Assembly (NCBI GenBank): GCA_964437365.1
Contig: CAYTGM010000007.1
Span: forward strand, 62,001 to 126,000
Origin: CAYTGM01 sp964437365
Lineage (GTDB): Bacteria; Sumerlaeota; Sumerlaeia; SLMS01
Length of the DNA stretch: 64,000 bases
Direction: 5' to 3'
This document shows positions 27,793 through 36,355 of this stretch, one piece after another. The notes below the pieces were generated by a model. The model was not told the DNA's origin. It searched no databases and saw nothing but the letters and a program-made list of their open reading frames with translations. A program made the translations under genes and the position numbers. Every line of letters starts with the position of its first letter. The stretch's first letter is position 1.

Positions 27793-27882
27793 CTTGGAAA
27801 CGCAGTAATAATGGTGCTATTTCGAAGCTTTCAGGCGCTCAGAGCTATTGCTCGCAGCCAGCATATATCGGATAGGAAATTC
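27793..27882 (-). repeat. Dispersed intergenic repeat, copy A
   Basis: Read on the minus strand this segment begins near AATTTCCTATCCGATATA, continues through TGGCTGCGAGCA and GCCTGAAAGC-TCGAAATAGCACC and ends CTGCGTTTCC. The same order of blocks occurs at 49080-49170 and 63901-63973, and a shorter piece at 41033-41055. Together with the inverted repeat it makes up most of the 329-base gap between the MscS and sigma-factor genes, which holds no coding region. Confidence 0.7.
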
Positions 27883-27898
27883 GACAAAGACTCCATAC

Positions 27899-28807
27899 TC
27901 AAATGATCGATGCTAGAAGTGTCTTGAGGGAGTCGAGGGCTCCTGGAGGAACTTCTGATGTACTGGCACCGATGCGTAGCAGAAAGTACTGAATCATCAG
28001 GTAGGCCGACAACAAAGCGACGGCGATCACCGTGAGGGTAACCAATACGCTCTTGATCGACTGAGCTGTTCCCGCAGAGGAAGATGCTGATCCAGGCTCG
28101 AGCGAGGGGAAGACTGTTTTCGCAGAGGCACCAGCAACGGAAGCTAACGTTGAAGACTTGCTGAAGACTGCACTCGCCGCAGGCAGATTCCCCGGTGTGA
28201 ATAGACAGGCGGCTGCAAGTGATGCAGAAAAGATGGCAGCTGGGTCCCGATACCCTGCTTTCTTGACTTTCGGCTCGAGTTTTTTGACTCCGCGAGAAAT
28301 CTGATTAGAGATCGTATTGATCGGTCGATCCAAAGCCACAGCAATCTCACGGTGGGTCATCCCGTGAAAGTAGTGAAGTACAATGGGTACGCGATACTTT
28401 TCGGGAAGGGTATCAACGATACCTTCAAGATTCTGTCTCATTTCTCCCATAGCAACCTGCTGCCGGATGCTGGATTCTTTGGATGCGGTAATGGGTGTGT
28501 CCTCCATAACGATTTCCTTTCTCGCGCGACGCTGACGTCGTTTTCTGAGTCGGTCAGCTTCCAGATAGGCCAGCCGCGCCATCAAAGACACGTAATCATC
28601 GGGTTTCGGTGCGTTGCTGTCGGCCATCAGTGTCATCAGCCGAACGAATGTTCCTTGAAAGGCATCCTGGGCTTCCTCGTTGCTCCTCAAGACACGATAG
28701 CAAATGGTGTAAACGAGGTTTTTTGTGGCCTCGTAAACGGGCTCGAAGTGCTGTTCTTTAGGATCCTGGCAGAATGCTTTCCATGCAATTTGGGCAGCGT
28801 TATTCAT
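27899..28807 (-). CDS. ECF-type sigma factor with C-terminal membrane anchor
   Basis: A 302-residue protein. Residues 25-95 match sigma region 2 (LVYTICYRVLRSNEEAQDAFQGTF) and 125-185 match region 4 (LPEKYRVPIVLHYFHGMTHREIA plus the helix-turn-helix PINTISNQISRG). Instead of ending there like most extracytoplasmic-function sigma factors (about 180-200 residues), it goes on with an Ala/Ser-rich stretch and one hydrophobic helix near 250-275 (VLVTLTVIAVALLSAYLMI). The helix suggests that the factor is tied to the membrane and may be released by a signal. No anti-sigma gene is adjacent. Similar long sigma factors are known in Planctomycetes. Confidence 0.85.
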   Translation of the reverse strand: MNNAAQIAWKAFCQDPKEQHFEPVYEATKNLVYTICYRVLRSNEEAQDAFQGTFVRLMTLMADSNAPKPDDYVSLMARLAYLEADRLRKRRQRRARKEIVMEDTPITASKESSIRQQVAMGEMRQNLEGIVDTLPEKYRVPIVLHYFHGMTHREIAVALDRPINTISNQISRGVKKLEPKVKKAGYRDPAAIFSASLAAACLFTPGNLPAASAVFSKSSTLASVAGASAKTVFPSLEPGSASSSAGTAQSIKSVLVTLTVIAVALLSAYLMIQYFLLRIGASTSEVPPGALDSLKTLLASII

Positions 28808-29025
28808 GCGATTTCACTTTCGTTGGTACCACCTGTGAAAGTATGGACGATGATTCAGGATTCTCTCTCGTTTTTTTCTTCAGGCAACGGGAGATTTTAA
28901 ACAAGCTTGCGATGACCCCGGAAATGCGGCGCCTTGAAAACCGTAACACTAGTTTTCCGTTTCCCTCCTGACAGCTTGAATGCCACAAACTTGATACTCC
29001 ACCCATTGATCAGGAATTCCCTCTC

Positions 29026-29499
29026 ATGAATGATAAGAACTTAGCGGTCCGTCACCTTCTTGCAACTCTTGCCTACCGCTTTAAGGTAGTCATCCACTGG
29101 ATGCCAGAGTCTTTCGCAGATTATCGCTCAAAATACGATGTAAAGAGTCCGCGGGAATTGCTCAATCACATTGTACTCCTGATGGATGTGGGCATCCGGT
29201 GCCTCAATCCCGCTCATGAGGTTGATCGAAGGGATCCTGCACCCTGGGATTCAGAAGTGGAGCTTTTCTTTGAACGCCTTGGTCAACTGGATGCAGAGCT
29301 GGAATCTAAGGAGATTTCTCAGGAGACCATGGAGCAGCTGATTCATGGTCCTGTATCTGATGCCCTGACACACGTGGGTCAGATTGCGATGCTCAGAAGG
29401 TTGAGTGGTAGTCCTGTGATTCCTCAGCGCTATTTGCAGGCTCGCGTGAAGACAGGTCGTGTGGGAATAGATCAGGACATTGTCATTCCTGAAGGTTAG
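29026..29499 (+). CDS. DinB-like protein
   Basis: A 157-residue helical protein with the DinB-superfamily pattern: SPRELLNHIVLLMDVGIRCL has the first His, and SDALTHVGQIAMLRRLSGSPV has the second, matching the usual four-helix metal site. It converges with arsS, the stops being two bases apart. Family members often transfer bacillithiol or act as metal-dependent hydrolases. It is clearly different from the other DinB-like protein at 6.2 kb, so they are not recent duplicates. Specific function unknown. Confidence 0.75.
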   Translation: MNDKNLAVRHLLATLAYRFKVVIHWMPESFADYRSKYDVKSPRELLNHIVLLMDVGIRCLNPAHEVDRRDPAPWDSEVELFFERLGQLDAELESKEISQETMEQLIHGPVSDALTHVGQIAMLRRLSGSPVIPQRYLQARVKTGRVGIDQDIVIPEG

Positions 29500-29501
29500 A
29501 G

Positions 29502-30473
29502 TCAGACCAGTGCTCCGCCACAGGACGAACCAGAGCCTGCTGTGCACCCGAAGCAATGGTCATCGGTCGCAATTTCTCGGTCGAGTATATCTGACAATGT
29601 GACATCTGATATATGCAGAGAATCTTTACCGCCTAGCGGAAGATCTTCCATCTGATTGAAATCACAGTCGTAGAGATAGCCGCGCCAGTCCACGGAGAGG
29701 TGGTTCCTGCACATAAGACCTTCTACGGTAGCCGGGTTGAAGTTGCGTTGAAGAGTTTCAAGATACTCCTCCTCCTGACCGGCTGCCCTCAAGTGTGTTT
29801 TGAAACGCCCGATGGGCATGTTTGCTATACATATCAGATTGTTAAATGAAATACCAAAATCTTCTTTCAGCCGCTTTTTGTAGTCAGGCTCGAGCTTTTC
29901 CTCTGAAGGAGGAAGCGAGGGGCCAAGTGGATTATAGACAAGGTCGAGTCGCTTCACCTTCTCATCTTCTCCGTAGCCAAGTTTATTCAAGAGTTGAAGC
30001 CCCTTGATTGAAGCCTCAAAAGCCCCATCGCCTCGTTGTTGGTCGACATTGTCTTTTGTATAGCAGGGAAGAGATGCGACCACATCCACTTGATGATCAG
30101 AGAGAAACTCCGCAAGGTCATCGTAGCCAGGCTCGACCAGGATCGTAAGGTTACAACGGTCTATGACACGCTTATCTCTCTTGTGAGCCTCTTGTACGAT
30201 ATAGCGGAAGCAGGGAGTCATTTCGGGGGCGCCGCCTGTTATGTCGACTGTGTGAAATGAATCTATCTCATCCAGAAGGCTTATTGCCTGCTCGGCAGTT
30301 TCCTGCTCCATCACCTCTTTTCGATTAGGCCCAGCGGTGACATGACAGTGCTTGCAAATTTGATTACAAAGTCTGCCAAGGTTGAGCTGAAGGATCTGTG
30401 GTTTGCTTCGAGTCAAACGACAGGAAGAGTTTTGCAGATAACCCTGGAAGATATTCGTTGTTGATATAGACAT
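29502..30473 (-). CDS. arsS: Arsenosugar biosynthesis radical SAM protein
   Basis: A 323-residue radical SAM enzyme. The cluster motif is CNQICKHC with Cys at residues 36, 40 and 43, followed by TGGAPEMTPCF. The C-terminus holds CRNHLSVDWRGYLYDCDFNQM and ends CFGCTAGSGSSCGGAL, the auxiliary cysteine region characteristic of ArsS. In cyanobacteria ArsS joins dimethylarsinous acid to the SAM-derived deoxyadenosyl group in arsenosugar synthesis. The methyltransferase gene arsM lies only nine bases upstream, so both are in one operon. No arsenic pump or arsenic-responsive ArsR gene is next to them. Confidence 0.92.
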   Translation of the reverse strand: MSISTTNIFQGYLQNSSCRLTRSKPQILQLNLGRLCNQICKHCHVTAGPNRKEVMEQETAEQAISLLDEIDSFHTVDITGGAPEMTPCFRYIVQEAHKRDKRVIDRCNLTILVEPGYDDLAEFLSDHQVDVVASLPCYTKDNVDQQRGDGAFEASIKGLQLLNKLGYGEDEKVKRLDLVYNPLGPSLPPSEEKLEPDYKKRLKEDFGISFNNLICIANMPIGRFKTHLRAAGQEEEYLETLQRNFNPATVEGLMCRNHLSVDWRGYLYDCDFNQMEDLPLGGKDSLHISDVTLSDILDREIATDDHCFGCTAGSGSSCGGALV

Positions 30474-30482
30474 TGGGTTCCT

Positions 30483-31655
30483 TTAGCAGCATCCGCTTGC
30501 TGGGTCGCAGCAGCTTGTTGATGTGTTGTCATTCTCCAGATAGTCCGCATTCTTTAATTCACGAGGATCGCGCTTTGCATTGCGTCGACAATCATAAGGC
30601 TTTGCGTCCTCTTTGCTAACAGGGCTCCGTGGCTGTACAGGAATGATATCTTCTTTATAAGGATTCTGGGAGTATATATCGAATGTTTTCTCGCAGACAG
30701 CCATTAATTCTCCTCGTTCGAGGGTATGCCCGTCATCATCAACGACACGCTTCCAGGGGCCTTTGTAAATAACAGCCTGCTGATGGTCCATGCACGGGCC
30801 TTCTTTACCCTTCCAGGCGCGTACGGTCAGACTGCGAAACTCTATCCCTTCTACTACTTTCCAGGGGGTTTCGTCTCGCTTGAGAATTTCGACTCCATAG
30901 AAACCAGCTTCCTCGAAGGCCTTAAGAAAAGCACTTTCCTGATAGGCCCCGCTGATACAGCCACTCCAAAGCTCAGGGTCGTCCTGCATTTCCTGGGGTA
31001 CGAGCTCATCACTGACGATATCGCTGATAACGGCTCGGCCTCCTCGCTTCAGGACTCGATACATTTCCTGAAATAAATTTTTCTTCTGTGATTGTTCGAC
31101 CAGATTAAGCACACAGTTGGAGACGATGACATCAATGGAATCAGAAGCAACAAGAGGGTTTTGTGCTTTCTGATCTTCCTGGAAATCCTGAAGTCTATAC
31201 AATGATTCCAGGTCAGAAATGTGATTCCTGTTCAGATATTCCTCTGTTTGGGAGAGGTCCAGTTTAAGGTCTTGTATACGTCCTTTTCTGAACTCAACGT
31301 TGCCATAGCCAATTTTCTCGGCCATCTCTTCTCGATACTTATTAGCAAGCGCGAGCATCGGCTCGTTGAAGTCTACGCCGATAACCTTACCTTCTTTGCC
31401 GACGACTTGTGAAGCGATGTAGCAGATTTTTCCTCCACCACTTCCAAGATCAAGAACGGTATCGCCTGGCTCGAGATAGACAGAAGGGTCACCGCAGCCA
31501 TAGTCTCGTTCAAGAATCTCATCGGGGATAACCTTTAGAAACCTGGGGTCGTAGGATACAGGGCAGCACAATTCTAATTCCCTTGCCTCAGCAGCTTTAG
31601 CGTAACGCTCTTTAGTTTTCAGTTCGATGGACATAATTTCTCGCGCTTTATTCAT
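30483..31655 (-). CDS. arsM: Arsenite methyltransferase
   Basis: A 390-residue SAM-dependent methyltransferase. Motif I reads VLDLGSGGGKICY (about residue 68), followed by VIGVDFNEPMLALA. Conserved cysteines near the start (C30-C31 in LELCCPVSYD), in the central SNCVLNL and in the SGCISGAYQE stretch, and the terminal CCDPASGCC fit an As(III)-binding enzyme that makes mono- and dimethylarsenic. It heads the operon with arsS, which uses its dimethylated product. An alternative start is the internal Met at residue 8 (MSIELKTKERYAKAAEA). Other related methyltransferases exist, but the arsS neighbour settles the call. Confidence 0.9.
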   Translation of the reverse strand: MNKAREIMSIELKTKERYAKAAEARELELCCPVSYDPRFLKVIPDEILERDYGCGDPSVYLEPGDTVLDLGSGGGKICYIASQVVGKEGKVIGVDFNEPMLALANKYREEMAEKIGYGNVEFRKGRIQDLKLDLSQTEEYLNRNHISDLESLYRLQDFQEDQKAQNPLVASDSIDVIVSNCVLNLVEQSQKKNLFQEMYRVLKRGGRAVISDIVSDELVPQEMQDDPELWSGCISGAYQESAFLKAFEEAGFYGVEILKRDETPWKVVEGIEFRSLTVRAWKGKEGPCMDHQQAVIYKGPWKRVVDDDGHTLERGELMAVCEKTFDIYSQNPYKEDIIPVQPRSPVSKEDAKPYDCRRNAKRDPRELKNADYLENDNTSTSCCDPASGCC

Positions 31656-31756
31656 TTTTCGTCAAATGTATCAGGAGGCAATCATTGGGCCTGTCGTGTA
31701 TCAAGGAGGGAATTTGATTTAGAGTGACGATTGGCATACCACAGGCCTGTAATCAA

Positions 31757-31841
31757 AGAGTGTCATCGGTGAAACGTGCTCCTGGTTGCCCGTCTGTATG
31801 TGCCTCTGAATCGAGGCCCTTATTCTTGAGTAAGACACTCT
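31757..31841. repeat. 8-base inverted repeat in the gap upstream of the kinase gene
   Basis: The 310-base gap 31656-31965 has no gene. It carries AGAGTGTC at 31757-31764 and its exact complement GACACTCT at 31834-31841, and a second pair of arms built on GGCCTGT/ACAGGCC near 31687 and 31740. Either could form structure in a leader transcript of the kinase gene or be chance. Promoters for arsM and the kinase must lie here. Confidence 0.3.
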
Positions 31842-31965
31842 GACGCAGACTCATGGCGGCTATTGACTTGACGGTGAGCGAGCCTGGGAAGATTGATGGA
31901 AACAAATAACACCGTCATTTCAAGAGAGCTTTCAGTATTTGCTCTCGAATAAACGCAGGTTTATC

Positions 31966-34707
31966 ATGAAAGAGGAACCACAAGGGACTGAAATCGACTC
32001 CGATTGTCCCTCCGACTTGCCGGAGAACTCCGTTCATTCCTACGACCCATCGAAGACTTCCTTTCGAGGCTCAACGGAAGCCACAATTCGTGAATCGCGG
32101 GACCAGGGAGAATTTGGCTGTGATGAAGAAGGCAAGGATCCTGAGGCCAGACGCTTTCATCTTCTTAACCTGATTGGAAAAGGGGGCTTCGGTGAAGTCT
32201 GGGAAGCGATCCAGATCAGCCTCGGTCGTGTTGTTGCTGTCAAAAAACTGCGAACCGATGTCGTCAAATCGCAGGTAGAATCTCGTGGCAATGCTGATGA
32301 ACTGCAAACATCCTTTCACCAGGAAGCAGTGACGACCGCGCACCTTGACCATCCAAACATCATACCCGTTTATGAAGAAGGAAAAGACTCTTCCGGCCTG
32401 CCCATCCTGGCCATGAAGCGGGTTCATGGAACACCATGGAATGAGCTTATATTAAAGGACTTCGCGCAGAAAATTGCTGCCGAGTTTCTATCTGTACATA
32501 TACCCATTCTTATAGACGTTTGCCAGGCTGTGGCTTTTGCCCACTCGAGGGGTGTTGTTCATCGGGATATTAAACCATCCCAGGTCATGATCGGAGAATT
32601 CGGCGAAGTCGTGCTGATGGACTGGGGGCTTGCGGTTGTCTATAGTCATGAGAAGCTCAACCTCTCCGGTGAATGTGAGAGAAACAGACATCTTCCCTCG
32701 CCTGGCGAAGCTTCCAACCCGGCAGGAACGGTAGCCTTCATGGCTCCTGAACAAACAGAAAAAGACTCGTCGAAGATCGGTCCCTGGACCGACGTCTATC
32801 TGCTTGGCGGAACCCTGTATTACCTTCTTACCGGGAAATTGCCTCATCGGGGAGACAACCCGAAAGAGGTCTTCATGAAAGCACGACTTGGGATGATTGT
32901 TCCTCCTTCAACAATTACTCCCAATAGAGACATACCAGCAGACCTGGAAGACCTCGTCATGCGTGCCATGGAACCCGAGATAGACAAGAGGATCCAGAAT
33001 GTAGGAGCATTCCTTGAAGATCTCAAAAACTTCTTTACGGGAGCGACGAGGCGAAAGCAGTCAAGGGAACTTTGTGGTGAGGTTGAACGAACTCTTGGGG
33101 GAATCGTTGACTACAGGGCACTTGCCGAGTGTCACTCTAAACTGGCGCGTGCCCAAACACTCTGGCCTGAAAACGAGGATGTCGTCATTCTCAGAGACCG
33201 CGTCTCCTCGCGCTTTGCATCACTCGCGATGGAAGAGGGAGACCTCAGGCTTGCGCGCCTGCAGGGGGAGTCTATTTCGAGTGAGATAGACAGACAGTCA
33301 ATCATTCACGACCTGGAATCACGAGAACTTCGTCAGAAAAGGCGGGAGCTTCAACGCCGAACGGCAACTGTGAGCACGATCGTTCTTGTTTTTGTTATTA
33401 TCGCAGCTGTCGGGGTCTTTGCGAACTATTTGTCTATACAACGAGACATCGCTTTTCAGGAAAGGGATCAGCGAGAGATCGCCTTTGTTAAAGCTAATAA
33501 CCTGGTAAACTTTATCCTGGACGACCTCGTGGACGCACTTTCGCCTTCCGGGCAGTTGCAACCGATGAGGGATATTGGCGAAGAAGTCGTCAGATACTTC
33601 GAATCACTTTCACCGGAAGAACGAAATTCGCTTACGGATGCCCAATATGCGACTGCGAACGAGATTCTTGCAGAAGTGCATGTTGCGATGGGCAATACAG
33701 ATACAGCCCTCAGCTATCTTCGAACATCAGAAAGAGTTTGGAAATCACTCCCCCAGGAAGATATCGGAGATTTCAACCCACCGCTTAGACTTGGAAGGAA
33801 CTATCTCATCCAGTCGTATATCATGTCTGAAAATGGTGAAGATCTGAAGTCTGAGCAACTACTCTTCAAAGGGGTGTTGACAAGCTTCAAAGAGATTCTT
33901 CTTCAAGAAGAGAGGCAGGGTCCTTCCATCGGTACAGAAATGACTCTTGAACGGGTCGATATGTATATTCAGGATACCGAGGCAATCATTGAGCGTGAGG
34001 ATCGCTATGAGCTAATTCTTGATATGTTGGAATCAGCAGCCGATCATTCAAGGGAGTCCATGGATTGGGAGCTTCGGTTTGCCCGCAGTTTCCGCCTGGT
34101 AGGAATTTTTCTTCAGGACAAACGAGACCCAGAGCTTGCCAGAGAGGCCTATGAGCGAGCGACTTTACTCTCTGCAGAGGGCCTCAAAACGATGGAGGGT
34201 CTCGATCACTCCGAGAGGCAGAATGCGGAGTTCATCAATCTGTTATCACTCCATATCGACAGTCTATACAGATCTGGAGAAGTTCAGTGGACAGAGGGAA
34301 ATCAGACTGAAGCGATCAGTTATTTTGCGCAAGCACTCGAGAAGGTTGAAGAGCTTTCCTCCTATCCCTCACAACGTATAGCAAGTCTGAAGTCTATGTC
34401 AGCAATCTATGCAAAGCTGGGCGAATATGCTCTTCTAACGGGAAATTATCCCGACGCAAACACTACTCTTACGGAAGCTGTTAGACTTTCGGAGCAGCTT
34501 GTGGATCATGATTCGCAAAACGTTCTGTGGAAAGCAGACCTGGCCGAGCGCTATATACTTCTGGGAGACTACTATGCAGAGCAAGGAGATGTTGAGGAAG
34601 CGAACGACCAGGACCGGAAAGCTCGTAAGCTCCTCCACTCACTGAAGGAAAAGAATCCTTCTAATGAACGTTATGAGGAGCTGCTCAAAAGAGTAGGAGA
34701 TCCGTGA
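31966..34707 (+). CDS. Membrane Ser/Thr protein kinase with TPR-like C-terminus
   Basis: I use the ATG at 31966 (913 residues), since the TTG at 31939 adds nine residues with no better ribosome site. The kinase domain covers about residues 62-355: LIGKGGFGEVWEA, a Lys in VAVKKLR, HRDIKPSQ with H199-R200-D201, and D219-W220-G221 in place of the usual DFG. A soluble segment is followed by one hydrophobic helix near 466-490 (STIVLVFVIIAAVGVFANYL) and about 420 residues of TPR-like helices (for example QTEAISYFAQALEKVEELSS). The topology therefore places the sensor-like C-terminus outside the cytoplasm. DWG kinases of this type are common in Planctomycetes. It converges on xylB with a two-base gap. 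Confidence 0.92.
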   Translation: MKEEPQGTEIDSDCPSDLPENSVHSYDPSKTSFRGSTEATIRESRDQGEFGCDEEGKDPEARRFHLLNLIGKGGFGEVWEAIQISLGRVVAVKKLRTDVVKSQVESRGNADELQTSFHQEAVTTAHLDHPNIIPVYEEGKDSSGLPILAMKRVHGTPWNELILKDFAQKIAAEFLSVHIPILIDVCQAVAFAHSRGVVHRDIKPSQVMIGEFGEVVLMDWGLAVVYSHEKLNLSGECERNRHLPSPGEASNPAGTVAFMAPEQTEKDSSKIGPWTDVYLLGGTLYYLLTGKLPHRGDNPKEVFMKARLGMIVPPSTITPNRDIPADLEDLVMRAMEPEIDKRIQNVGAFLEDLKNFFTGATRRKQSRELCGEVERTLGGIVDYRALAECHSKLARAQTLWPENEDVVILRDRVSSRFASLAMEEGDLRLARLQGESISSEIDRQSIIHDLESRELRQKRRELQRRTATVSTIVLVFVIIAAVGVFANYLSIQRDIAFQERDQREIAFVKANNLVNFILDDLVDALSPSGQLQPMRDIGEEVVRYFESLSPEERNSLTDAQYATANEILAEVHVAMGNTDTALSYLRTSERVWKSLPQEDIGDFNPPLRLGRNYLIQSYIMSENGEDLKSEQLLFKGVLTSFKEILLQEERQGPSIGTEMTLERVDMYIQDTEAIIEREDRYELILDMLESAADHSRESMDWELRFARSFRLVGIFLQDKRDPELAREAYERATLLSAEGLKTMEGLDHSERQNAEFINLLSLHIDSLYRSGEVQWTEGNQTEAISYFAQALEKVEELSSYPSQRIASLKSMSAIYAKLGEYALLTGNYPDANTTLTEAVRLSEQLVDHDSQNVLWKADLAERYILLGDYYAEQGDVEEANDQDRKARKLLHSLKEKNPSNERYEELLKRVGDP

Positions 34708-34709
34708 GT

Positions 34710-36227
34710 TTATCTGAGTTCCTGGTGCGCCTTGAACACTGGTCTGAGTGCTCTTGCGAGGCTGTTGTGAACTTCCTGCATTTTCTGATAGAGCTCGACG
34801 TTTTTGCTGTCTGGTTCACACCTTGTTGACTCATCCAGCTTCACAGCCCTTGAGCATATTTCACTCAGCTGCAGGTTTTCACCCTTTGATCTGGACACAG
34901 CCCACTGCGCCTGTATAGCAGCGCCAAGCGCTGCGCCCTCAGCTTCTGTTGTACATACAACGGAGGCATTAAACACATCGCTGAGAATCTGCCTCCAGGC
35001 TGAACTCTTTGACCCGCCGCCGGTGAGGCGAATCTCCGAGGGGGAAAGGCCAAGCGCCTTGAGCTGCTGAAGTCCATAGCCCAGACCCAGAGAAGCACCC
35101 TCCATGGCTGCACGAGCAAAATACTCGGCCTTTGCTACGCCATCATGATAGCCAAACCACACACCGGTTCCTTCTGGAACGTTAGGTGTCCGCTCGCCCT
35201 CAAGATAGGGAAGCAGCATCAGCCCTCTTGCTCCCGGAGGAGTTGCTTCAACGTGCTTGTTAAGAGTTTCAGTATCCATCTCAAAGGTCTTTTTCACCAT
35301 TTCTGTGGAAACCGTCACGTTCATGGTACAAAGAAGAGGCAGCCACTTGCCTGTGGAGTCACAGAAGGCAGCAATTTCTCCGTTTGCTTCGTCTATAACA
35401 GGTGAATCGCTACAGGCATAAATCGTCCCTGATGTCCCAAGCGAAGCGGTGACGACTCCTTCAGTCACGTTCCCTGTCCCAATGGCACCCATCATGTTGT
35501 CACCACCACCTGCACTGACGGGTATGCCCTCAGGCAGGCCAAGCTGTTCGGCTGCTTCTTTTGTGAGCGTTCCGCATAGTTCATGTGATTCGATAAGCTC
35601 TGGCAGACATTCAGAAAGCTTCGGATCGATCTCCATTACAGCCTGACCGCACCACTGCCTCGTGCGGACATCCAGAAGAGCTGTACCTGATGCATCACCT
35701 GCTTCCATCTTCTTGTTCCCGGTAAACCAGAAGTTAATATAGTCGTGCGGTAAAAGAACGGTATGGAGTTTTTCAAAGTTTTCAGGCTCGTGCTTTTTAA
35801 GCCAGAGGATCTTCGAAGCAGTGAATCCGGCAGCCACCTGATTTCCCGTGAGTTTGATATAAGCGTCTATACCCCCTTGCGCCTCCATCAGTGCTTCTGC
35901 TTCGGCAGATGTCGACGTATCGCACCAGAGTTTCGCGGGGCGGATCACTTTATCATTTTCGTCGAGGGGCACAAAGCCATGCTGCTGTCCTGACACGCCT
36001 ATCCCTGCGATATTGTCCGGATTCACCCTGGAATCTTTGAGCGCTTCTTTAACGGATGTTATGAGCGCCTCTATCCACTGACTGGGATTTTGTTCTTTAT
36101 GTCCAACAGGAAGGTTTGGAATCAGGTCATAGTTATCCTGTCCCCTCCCGCAGACCTCACCTTCTTCGCTTAAGATGATGGCCTTCGTAGATTGCGTACC
36201 ACTGTCGATTCCTAAGAAATATTTCAT
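34710..36227 (-). CDS. xylB: Xylulokinase
   Basis: A 505-residue FGGY-family carbohydrate kinase. It phosphorylates D-xylulose to xylulose 5-phosphate with ATP, linking xylose use to the pentose phosphate pathway. The N-terminal phosphate loop GIDSGTQSTKAII (residues 6-18), the substrate region GVSGQQHGFVPLD, the DTSTS segment and the C-terminal RLTGGGSKSSAWRQI are characteristic. No xylA or xylose transporter is adjacent, and the gene stands alone, so another ketose substrate cannot be excluded. The length is usual for the family. Confidence 0.93.
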   Translation of the reverse strand: MKYFLGIDSGTQSTKAIILSEEGEVCGRGQDNYDLIPNLPVGHKEQNPSQWIEALITSVKEALKDSRVNPDNIAGIGVSGQQHGFVPLDENDKVIRPAKLWCDTSTSAEAEALMEAQGGIDAYIKLTGNQVAAGFTASKILWLKKHEPENFEKLHTVLLPHDYINFWFTGNKKMEAGDASGTALLDVRTRQWCGQAVMEIDPKLSECLPELIESHELCGTLTKEAAEQLGLPEGIPVSAGGGDNMMGAIGTGNVTEGVVTASLGTSGTIYACSDSPVIDEANGEIAAFCDSTGKWLPLLCTMNVTVSTEMVKKTFEMDTETLNKHVEATPPGARGLMLLPYLEGERTPNVPEGTGVWFGYHDGVAKAEYFARAAMEGASLGLGYGLQQLKALGLSPSEIRLTGGGSKSSAWRQILSDVFNASVVCTTEAEGAALGAAIQAQWAVSRSKGENLQLSEICSRAVKLDESTRCEPDSKNVELYQKMQEVHNSLARALRPVFKAHQELR

Positions 36228-36302
36228 ATGAGTTTTCCCAACGAGAGTATATGAAATGGGCTAGGGGAAGGGACAGAGAAGAGCAACAGCTTTCAAAATA
36301 GC

Positions 36303-36331
36303 GAACCCCACTCAAAGTCTGAGCGGGGTTC
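36303..36331 (-). terminator. Hairpin terminator after rmlD
   Basis: On the minus strand a stem of 7 plus 4 base pairs (GAACCCC and CTCA arms, with one G-T pair between them) closes a five-base loop and is followed by a short T-rich run (GCTATTTTG). It lies 25 bases after the stop of the RmlD gene at 36356 and just before the xylB start region. Confidence 0.75.
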
Positions 36332-36355
36332 TACGGAAAAGAGGTGTGGGATGGT

